A stretch of DNA of 64,000 bases from Nelumbo lutea (taxonomy: Eukaryota > Streptophyta > Magnoliopsida > Proteales > Nelumbonaceae). Position 1 is the first letter of the stretch, and each line of letters starts with the position of its first letter. A program made the position numbers and the translations under genes. Below the pieces are notes generated by a model, which saw nothing but the letters and a program-made list of their open reading frames with translations, was not told where the DNA came from and searched no databases. Location of the stretch: assembly GCA_022828595.1 (NCBI GenBank), contig JAKGHH010000001.1, positions 75,078,401 to 75,142,400 of the forward strand, given 5' to 3'. This document shows, one piece after another, positions 56,652 to 64,000 of this stretch.

Positions 56652-57077
56652 AGGCTCTCTTTTCCTTTTTTCACCCTCTTTTTCGTATGGACTGTTAAAG
56701 AGACTTTGTTCAGCCCAGTTGTTAGTGGTTTCTAGAGAGAAGAGGACTGGCTTTGTCGCCTCCTTGGCTGATTCAAGTGTATCGCCTGAAACCCTAATTT
56801 TCTGGAGAAATCTGTTTGCGGGGCCCTGCAGGGTTTTTGGACTGGGCGCTCAGTGTCTGGAGGCTTTTTGATTTTCCTTCTTGAAGATCGGACCAAATTG
56901 TTTGGTGTTTCGTGTAGTCTACAAGGTGCGACTCCTTTTTCTGTTTCTCCCAGCTTCCGAGTGTGACCCAGATTTCTGGTACTGCTGCCTAGAGGTAGGC
57001 TCACAACATAGTCCTTGTTCTATCTTCATTTGGTGTCTTTTGAAGTTGGTTGAAATCTTTTTGAAGTGTTTAAAGAG
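56652..57077 (+). other. Leader of G
   Basis: This 426-bp leader precedes the gag ATG. I see no coding similarity or repeats in it. Confidence 0.6.
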
Positions 57078-58470
57078 ATGAACTCCTCAGAGTTTGAAAA
57101 CAAGAATGTTGCTGAATCCGGGCAGGTTCCAGGAGCCTCTGTTGACTCTCTACTGACTGTGACCATAGTCAAGCTAGATGGAACTAATTATCTGACATGG
57201 TCACAATCGGTAAAGATTCATATCTGTAGTAGAGGAAGGTGGGGTTTTATCTCCGGAAGCAAAAAGGCTCCCTCAGAAGATGATCCATCTTATGAGAAGT
57301 GGATGCAAGAAAATTATACTGTTATTGGGTGGCTTGTGAACTCAATGCAGTCACAGATTAGTCAGCACTATTTGTGGATGAATTCAGCAAAGGAAATCTA
57401 GGATAGTGTTGCTGAAACCTACTCCCAAAAATTAAATCTGTCCAGAGCTTACAAGTTGAGAAGTGATGTGAAGAATTTAAGACAGGGGGAGAAACCTTTA
57501 GCTGTATACTTCTCAACACTGAAGTCTTTATGGCAACAAATAGATTTGATAGAAGCTGTAACCTGGGACACCACTAATGATGCAGAGACCTACAAAAAAC
57601 TGGTTGAGAGAAACAAGGTGTTTGAGTTCTTAACTAGACTAAACCCAGAGTATGATATTACAAAACAAAATATTTTATCCAAGGATAATGTCTCACTGTC
57701 ACAAGCATATGCCTTGGTAAGTAGTGAAGAAAGCAGAAGGCTTGTCCAGGTTCAAGGGGCTGGTCTAAATGATCACTTTGCTAATATGGGAGTGAAACCC
57801 AAAGGGGTTGCAGGGAAGAAAGAGGTTGTCTGTGAGTACTGTAAAAGGCCAAAACACACTAAAGACAAGTGCTGGGAATTACATCCTGAGCTTCTACCTC
57901 TTCGGTTTCAGAAGAAGCATGATAATAAAAGGGCAGGGAGTGCTAATGTTGCTACTGGTCCAGATAGTGACAAATACCAAACTAAAGAGATGACAGCTAG
58001 TGCGTAGTTAGCAGCCATGAAAGCAGAATATGAGAAGTTTGGGAGGATGATCAGTCACCTAGAGTGTGTGACTTCTTCTTCCAACCCTTCAGAAAATTCA
58101 GCATCTTCTGCATTTGCTCATTCAGGTATACGGGCTTCTGCCAATCATGCAACCATTTTAGGTAATCGTAGGATCCCTTGGATTATTGATTCAGGTGCTT
58201 CTGATCATATGACCAACCTTTCTACCTTGGTTGTTTCATATGATTTACTTCCTGGACGTGACAAAATCACCCTAGCCGATGGCTCTCTTGCCCCTATCTC
58301 TGGCAAGGGAACCATTAAGGCTACAGACTCCTTGGTTCTTCCTTCTGCACTTCATGTATCTAGACTAAATACAAACTTGTTATCTGTAATATTCTAATTA
58401 AGTCATTAAACTGTTATGTAACCTTCTTCCCTTCCTACTGTGTTTTTTAGGGTCTGGAGTCTCAAAAGGT
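57078..58470 (+). pseudogene. Gag and protease of G
   Basis: It starts at ATG 57078 (MNSSEFENKNVAESGQVPGA), followed by KLDGTNYLTWSQSVKIHICS, GFISGSKKAPSEDDPSYEKW, YFSTLKSLWQQIDLIEAVTW and RLNPEYDITKQNILSKDN. The knuckle CEYCKRPKHTKDKC is intact (about 57832-57873), and the protease motif PWIIDSGASDHMTN is near 58180. TAG stops at 57399 and 58005 are in frame. After LHVSRLNTNLLSV a frameshift occurs near 58390. It is otherwise the clearest family-F gag. Confidence 0.87.
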
Positions 58471-60247
58471 GATTGGGAGTGGTCGTGAGGTGAATGGAAT
58501 ATACCTGCTTGACACTCTAGGACAGTGCCCTGAACAACTTGGAAAAGCTGCTTTTGGGTCTATATCTACAGAGTCTATCAGTCGAGTCATGTTATGTCAT
58601 TTTCATTTGGGTCATCTTTCTTTTTCTGCATTGAGTCATTTATTCCCTAAACTGTTTAAGGGAATTAGTTTGTCCAGTCTTCATTGTGAGTCTTGTGAGC
58701 TGTCAAAGCATTATAGAAACAGTTATCCTTTGAATAATAAAAGATCTTCTTCTCCTTTTAATATTGTGCACTCTGATGTGTGGGGGCCTTACACTTACCC
58801 CTTGAATAATAAAAGATCTTCTTCTCTTTTTAATATTGTGCACTCTGATGTGTGGGGGCCTTACACTTACCCTCTATGGGTGGCTACAAATATTTTATCT
58901 TGTTCATTGATGACTTTTCTCGGTTTACTTGGATATTCCTGATGAAATCCCGTGATGAAGTTCCCAGACTTGTGAGGCAATTCCATGAATTTCTCCTAAC
59001 CCAGTTTGATAGCAGGATTAAAGTTTTCAGACCTGACAATGCAAAAGAATATTTTGAGAAGAACTTGTCCTACTATCTCACTGGTTTAGGGGTTATTCAT
59101 CAAAGCTCCTGTGTTAGGACCCTGGAACATAATGGAGTTGTTGAAAGAAAAAATAGACATATTGTTGAAGTTGCAAGAAGTATCCTGTTTGCCTCACATT
59201 CCCTATAAAGTTTTGGGGTGATGTTGTTCTCACTGCTACCTACCTTATAAACCGTATGCCATCCAGGGTTTTGGGTTTAAGTCTCCTTTCAGTCTCCATC
59301 CGGACAAGGAGATTTTTTCTATTCCTCTTCGTGTCTTTGGCTACACCTGTTATGTACATATCCCTAGTGCCCAAAGACATAAATTTGAACCAAAAGCTCA
59401 CAAGTGTATCTTCCTTGGTTATTCCCCCACACAGAAGGGTTACTGTTGCTTTGATCCAAAGACTGGTACTCAATATGTCACAATGGATGTCACCTTTGAT
59501 GAGCTTTCTTCCTTTTATGGTTCCTCTCTGGAGGGACATTGTCCAAAGGAGGAGGATTTGTCAAAGGTCTTTGTTCTTCTTCCTGTACCAGTTGAGTCTT
59601 TTACTGAGTCTTCCTCCTTCAAATGAATCAAGGGAGGATCAATCATTCCACTCTTCCTATCCCAGTGTTCCTCCCCCTTTACCTCCTCGTCCTCTTTTTA
59701 ATCCCATTATGTATCAAAGGCAAAGATCCAGAAATGAGCAGGTTGTTTCCCCTACAACACATGAGCCTCATGCACTTCCGGTTATAGATGAGACAATAGG
59801 TACTGTTTCAGCCCATTTGGAGCCATCCTTCCCAAACCTTGATATCCCCATTGCTATTAGGAAAGGAAAAAGGAAGTGTACTGCACATTGCATTTCCAAA
59901 CACCTTTCTTATAGTTTGCTTTCTCCTTCATATTTTGCCTACCTTTCAGAAATTGATGCCCTGCACAAGAATGACACTTGGGAAGTGGTTGATTTGCCTG
60001 AAGGGAATGATCCAGTTGGCTGTAAGTGGGTCTTTACTATCAAATATCATACTAATGGCACCATTGAGAGGTACAAGGCTAGGCTGGTTGCAAAAGGTTA
60101 TACACAGACATATGGGATTGATTATCTAGAGACCTTTGCCCCTGTTGCCAAGATGACTTCTGTGAGAGTTCTTCTATCTTTGGCTACTCACTCAGACTGG
60201 CCACTTTATCAACTGGATGTAAAGAATGCATTTCTGAATGGAGAATT
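58471..60247 (+). pseudogene. Pre-integrase, integrase and RT start of G
   Basis: It reads GSGREVNGIYLLD, the zinc-binding HLGH..CESCELSKHYRNS, VHSDVWGPYTYPL (duplicated, see 58730-58873), YKYFILFIDDFSRFTWIFLM, SRIKVFRPDNAKEYFEKN and NGVVERKNRH. The integrase C-terminus (YLINRMPSRVLGF) and the linker with RSRNEQVVSPTTHEPHALP follow. RT begins near 59950 (EIDALHKNDTWEVVDLPEGN) and runs to LDVKNAFLNGEF. There are frameshifts near 58890, 59205 and 59620. The RT part lacks the segment before EIDALH that copies F1 and B1 have (about 25 codons). Confidence 0.83.
58730..58873 (+). repeat. 72-bp in-frame tandem duplication in G integrase
   Basis: The units 58730-58801 and 58802-58873 repeat 24 codons (NNKRSSSPFNIVHSDVWGPY plus TYPL) with one or two base changes. 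The catalytic HSD motif therefore occurs twice. Confidence 0.88.
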
Positions 60248-62183
60248 TGAAAGAATGGAAGGATCCATCTAATGGACGCCAAGAAGGGTGCGGAATGGGG
60301 GGCGAATTTCAAAAAAAATTTCCCGCCTTCTTCCAACTGGGAATCATATTCCCTAAATTTAGAATACTTTATTCAAGGATCCTACTTGAACCATAAACAA
60401 ACCAGATCTGAACCAAAAGGAAACAGGAAGGATTATACCTGATTCGGAGAAATAATATCTCCCAAAGTTGGTGTTCATGCCCAAAGAAGTAACCAAGATC
60501 CTCTCCTGCTGAAGATGACACAGCTATGGATGGAACGGAACTAGCAAGGTGCGTCCTACACACTAGATTCTTCACAAGAACCCTCTGGAAACCTTGAACA
60601 CTGAATCCTTTTGTCTATCTTGCAAGACTATTGTCAAGAACTGCTTTCTTGACTTCCTGTTGCTGCAAAGATCCAATCTTCCAATAGGTAGTGGCGGCGA
60701 CAAAAGGAGGAGAAGTCCAGGGACGAAGAGGGCAGAACTGTCTCTTCTCTCTAGAGTCTTTGAGACATCAAATCTCAGATTGCAAGATGTGTTTCTTGCT
60801 TCTTCAAACCCCTTAGTTCGAAATCAGATATTTCTGAAAGGGTTTTCTCCTCTTTCTTCTTGATTAAGAAACCTCCCAATATTTTTGGGAGTTATCCCAA
60901 TTCAAATCAGTATTTGGATAGATGTTAATCTTAATCCTATCTGCAGATTAAGTTAGTTAACTCCTGATCTTATCAGGAGGTTACCAGATTCAAGTTTCTT
61001 AGAGTGGATAAGGTCAAAGACCCAATCCTTTTACTAACTTTAATCTCAAATTCGCCCCAAGGATGGGTGATCATATCAGCCCACCTCGAAATGGGCTTCT
61101 GGCCCATTAAGTGTTTAGTGTTTAACCAGTTTCCAACCTGCTGCCCAGTTGGGCTTCTTTGTATGGCGTGGGACCCAAGCATTGATCTACACACCAGCCA
61201 CATGGGTTTGGCCCAGCCTTTGTTACAAGGCCCAGCCGAATTCACTAAAAGACTCAATGACCCCCATAAGCCCATCACATGGACCCTATGGGCCCAACAC
61301 TTACATTAAGTGGTCCCTGGGCCAAGCCATCTTATAAAAACCCAGGGACTGTGGGCAGGTGCAAGATTAGCCCATCAGGTATTATCCTAAATGGTCTTAC
61401 ACTTAACCTCTCAGCCCTTAATGATCAAGCACTACCCGACAAGAGAAGACCTCTCTCTCGGCTGCAAGGAACAGTGCTGCACTCTCTACTCACATGGATC
61501 CCGGGAATTAAAACCTTTTGCAAATCTTTTGAAATCGTACATATACATATATATATTATTTTTGCAAAACAAAATTCCAACGATTGAAATCAACTGCCGG
61601 CAGTTTGGTTTCCATCAGAGAGAGTGCATTCCCGATCATTACCATTGTCCGACAAAGGGGCTGATCCTGTCACTATGACCACTCACTCAGATGAATTCTC
61701 GGTCTGCCCCAACATGTCCAGGTTTTGACCCCCACTAAGGATCTCACTGATTGACACATCAAAGACAGCCCGATCCGACACCTAGTGATGTGTCATAATC
61801 GAGTCTAGGAGTCAGGTGTAACTTTCCAGTTTTGCCCATCTATCTCCAAGGTCTAGGGCAATACTGGAAATCTGGTCCGGTTCAAGGGTTCAAGCAATCC
61901 CATACTGCATGTGCCTTGGGTCTTACCCTGATGGCCGAAACAAGCCATCCCAACACTTGGTGGAACATCAATATCAGCCTTGGCAGGATAAATCTCCCCA
62001 AACTTATCCAATGGTTGTGAACATTTAAAACTAACACAAATTTCTATAAGTGTCCAGTTTTAGGGTCTTACACAGAATTATACCAAACAATATGAATCAA
62101 ACATGCACTTTAATTTATTTCCACTAAATAACAAAAGTACATCAAATCCGATTGAAGCTAAGGGCATACAAGACTCTCTAACA
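60248..62183 (-). repeat. 3' LTR of K
   Basis: This 1,936-bp LTR starts TGTTAGAGAGTCTTG on the minus strand (62183) and ends at 60248 (TGAAAGAATGG on +). It is nearly collinear with S3, with many GGGCCC/TGGGCY boxes between 61085 and 61380. A 101-codon reading frame at 61004-61309 also occurs in S3 but has no recognisable product. Confidence 0.88.
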
Positions 62184-62193
62184 GCTCCCACTT
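62184..62193 (-). other. Polypurine tract of K
   Basis: GCTCCCACTT on + gives AAGTGGGAGC on the minus strand, between the RNase H stop and the LTR. Confidence 0.7.
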
Positions 62194-62197
62194 GCAC

Positions 62198-64000
62198 TTA
62201 GGTCCAATCCGGTACAAGCCGGAGTCCCATACTTTCCACGTGTTTCTCAAACACCTTCTGTGTCAGTGGCTTAGTCAATGGGTCTGCCACATTATCCGCT
62301 AATGCTACCTTCTGAATTATGACATCCCCTCTAACAACGATCTCCCGCAGTACATGGTACTTCCTCTCGATGTGCTTTGACTTCGAGTGGGCCCGAGGCT
62401 CTTTAGCCTGGGCGATCGATCCATTGTTGTCACACAACAACGGGATGGGTGATGTGCTGGACGGAATCACTCCCAATTCGTGTATGATTTTCTTCATCCA
62501 CACGGCTTCCTTGGTAGTTTCACTTGCGGCAATGTACTCGGCCTCGGTTGTGGAGTCTGCAGTGGACCCCTGTTTGCTGCTTTTCCAGCAAACAGCACAC
62601 GATCCTATCGTGAAAACATACCCAGATGTAGACTTTCTGGCATCTGGATCCGACTGGAAATCGACATCAGTATACCCCAGAACTTGTAGTGAACTACCAT
62701 CGAATACCAGACAAAACTCTTTTGTCCTTCGAAGGTATTTAAGTATGTTCTTCATAGCAGTCCAATGCTCCTACCCTGGGTTAGCCTGGAATCTGCTTAC
62801 CACACTCATCGCCTGAGCTATGTCCGGGCGAGTGCACAGCATGGCATACATGATGCTCCCTATGGCTGAGGCATAGGGAACATCTCTCATGCCCTCAATC
62901 TCCTCAGAAGTCTTGGGAGACATCTTCTTGGAGAGAGTTACTCCATGTCTGAAAGGAACATTTCCTTTCTTGGAGTTTTCCATTCTGTACCTTTTGACAA
63001 TTTTGTCAATGTAAGCAGCCTGGGATAATCCAATTATCTGCTTCGATCTATCTCTATAGAGTCGAAGACCCAATATGTATGAAGCTTCTCCAAGATCTTT
63101 CATGGAGAACTATTGTGACATCCATACCTTGACCGAAGTCAACATTCCAACATCATTCCCAATGAGTAGGATATCGTCCACGTACAATACTAAAAAAGTA
63201 ATCTTATCCCCACTGGACTTCCTGTAAACACAGGGCTCATCCAGATTCTGCTCAAAGTCAAACGTTTTGACGGTAGAACCAAAATGGATGTTCTAACTCC
63301 TAGAACCCTGCTTAAGTCCATATATGGATCTGTTGAGTTTACATACCATGTGTTCCTGACCAGCAGCAATAAAGCCTTGCAGCTGCTGCATGTAGATATC
63401 TTCACTAAGATCTCCATTCAGGAACGCGGTTTTGACATCCATTTGCCAAATCTCGTAGTTATGGTATGCTGCTATAGCTAGCAGGATCCTAATGGATTTA
63501 AGCATGGCCACGGGCGAAAAGGTTTCCTCATAATCGATGCCTTCTTTCTGAGTATACCCTTTCGCCACCAAGTGAGCTTTGTAGGTCTCAATCCTGCCAT
63601 CGGGGCCCTTCTTCCTCTTGTAGATCCATTTGCAACCAATTGCTTTTACCCCGGAGGGCGGATCCACTAGAGTCCAGACTCCATTGGTCTCCATTGAGTC
63701 CATCTCAGCTCTCATGGCCTCCACCCACTTCTGGGAATCTATGTCTAACATAGCTTCCGCGTAAGTCACGGGATCCTCTTCACTAGTCAAGGCTTCCACC
63801 AGGTAGGTATCCTGGTCATAACCATATCAGACTGGTGGTCTGGATACCCGGGTGGACCTTCTAGGTTGGTCACTACCTGGAACTTGTGGGACATCTCCCA
63901 CTGCTCGTGAGCTCTCCTCATCAAGAACTATTTCCTGACGGTGAGTGTCCATGATGTATTCAGATTCTAAGAATTGGGCATTTCGACTGCAGAACACTTT
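62198..64000 (-). pseudogene. RT-RNase H and linker of K
   Basis: The minus strand in one frame reads NAQFLESEYIMDTHRQEI (window edge), MEALTSEEDPVTYAEAML, AMRAEMDSMETNGVWTLVDP, WQMDVKTAFLNGDLSEDIYM and YVDD (63173-63184). It then reads MKDLGEASYILGLRLYRDRS and RNase H (LGYTDVDFQSDPDARKSTSG, CDNNGSIAQAKEPRAHSKSK), ending LRLVPDWT. Stops at about 63829, 63293, 63110 and 62771 interrupt the frame; those at 63293 and 63110 replace expected Trp and an RT-linker residue. Stops are the only damage seen; there is no frameshift. Confidence 0.87.

Larger units (their letters stand above)
56324..60247 (+). mobile_element. Copia element G (family F), cut by element K
   Basis: The 5' LTR (56324-56639), PBS, leader, gag, protease, integrase and the start of RT are present. 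Reading stops at KNAFLNGEF (60247) where the K LTR begins; the rest should lie beyond K, outside the window. The candidate left target sequence is TACTA (56319-56323). It is related to F1, which helps define the deletion in F1. Confidence 0.85.
10331..64000 (+). other. Very long SAC9 intron, or gene broken by transposon nest
   Basis: From the GTAAGC donor at 10331 to the window edge, nearly every base belongs to a copia element or TIR element (A1, C, B1, D1, E, F1, A2, H1, I, J, G, K). Intron sequence that looks non-repetitive is limited to 10331-10416 and about 16096-16310. The nest is therefore most simply read as insertions into one intron. The downstream exon lies outside the window or is lost. 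Confidence 0.6.
60248..64000 (-). mobile_element. Copia element K with about 1.94-kb LTR (right part outside window)
   Basis: This is a minus-strand element: 3' LTR on the left (60248-62183), polypurine tract, RNase H, RT and integrase-RT linker to the window edge. The left target sequence is GAATT (60243-60247) in RT of G; the partner is outside. Its LTR defines the family of solo LTRs S1, S2 and S3. Its pol type (ending LVPDWT) is distinct from the other families here. Confidence 0.87.

Noticed and set aside
61004..61309. 101-codon reading frame in the K LTR, also present in S3 (38127-38432) and partly in S2
   Set aside because: The copies are recent relatives, so shared open frames are expected. 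S2 has diverged without preserving the frame, and no domain or codon pattern suggests a protein.
1..64000. CRISPR arrays, bacterial operons or endogenous viral genes
   Set aside because: No regularly spaced repeats were seen. All pol-like sequences are copia-type (integrase before RT) with no envelope-like or movement-protein frames.

Overview
The window looks like nuclear DNA of a flowering plant with a transposon-rich genome. It holds an intron-split plant gene read on the + strand whose introns are filled with Ty1/copia retrotransposons nested inside one another. There are no bacterial-type operons, rRNA genes or CRISPR arrays. I could not identify the species.

Host gene: three exons (1-217, 7708-8547, 10133-10330) join in phase 0 with GT/AG borders and no stops. 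They encode a piece of a protein that I recognise, from memory of the family, as SAC9, the plant SAC-domain phosphoinositide phosphatase with a long plant-specific C-terminal part. The 7.5-kb first intron holds copia remnants. The 1.6-kb second intron is plain. The third intron runs from 10331 past the right edge (more than 53 kb) and no further exon was seen.

First intron (218-7707): a plus-strand 3' copia fragment (N, 1190-2362) abuts a minus-strand copia (M, 2363-7385). M is split by two solo LTRs whose target sites overlap (S1, 3105-5766, TSD TAGGG; S0, 5774-6023, TSD GGGAG). S1 carries a TIR element (3717-4479) and a 98-bp inverted repeat.

Third intron, left to right: element A1 (10417-16090, +). 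Then minus-strand remnant C (about 16316-30963), split by B1 (17209-24411, +, itself split by solo LTR S2) and D1 (24705-30287, +). Then minus-strand remnant E (30964-51543), split by a Mutator-like element containing a hAT MITE (31552-32846), by F1 (33817-41126, -, containing solo LTR S3), by A2 (42044-47738, -) and by the miniature H1 (47887-50211, +). Then remnants I (+), J (-) and G (+), and finally K (-), a copia with about 1.94-kb LTRs that runs off the right edge. The solo LTRs S1-S3 belong to the K family. Removing each TSD-flanked insertion restores a continuous reading of the element beneath it, which supports the nesting order.

All the gag-pol copies are disabled by stops, frameshifts or deletions, so the transposons form a non-functional archaeological record. 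The most unusual structure is in F1: a 470-bp stretch of its pol is duplicated, and a roughly 515-bp piece of family-A pol, nearly identical to A2 and sharing one of its nonsense codons, lies between the two copies. No new biological system with a demonstrable function was found. The findings concern genome rearrangement and element structure.
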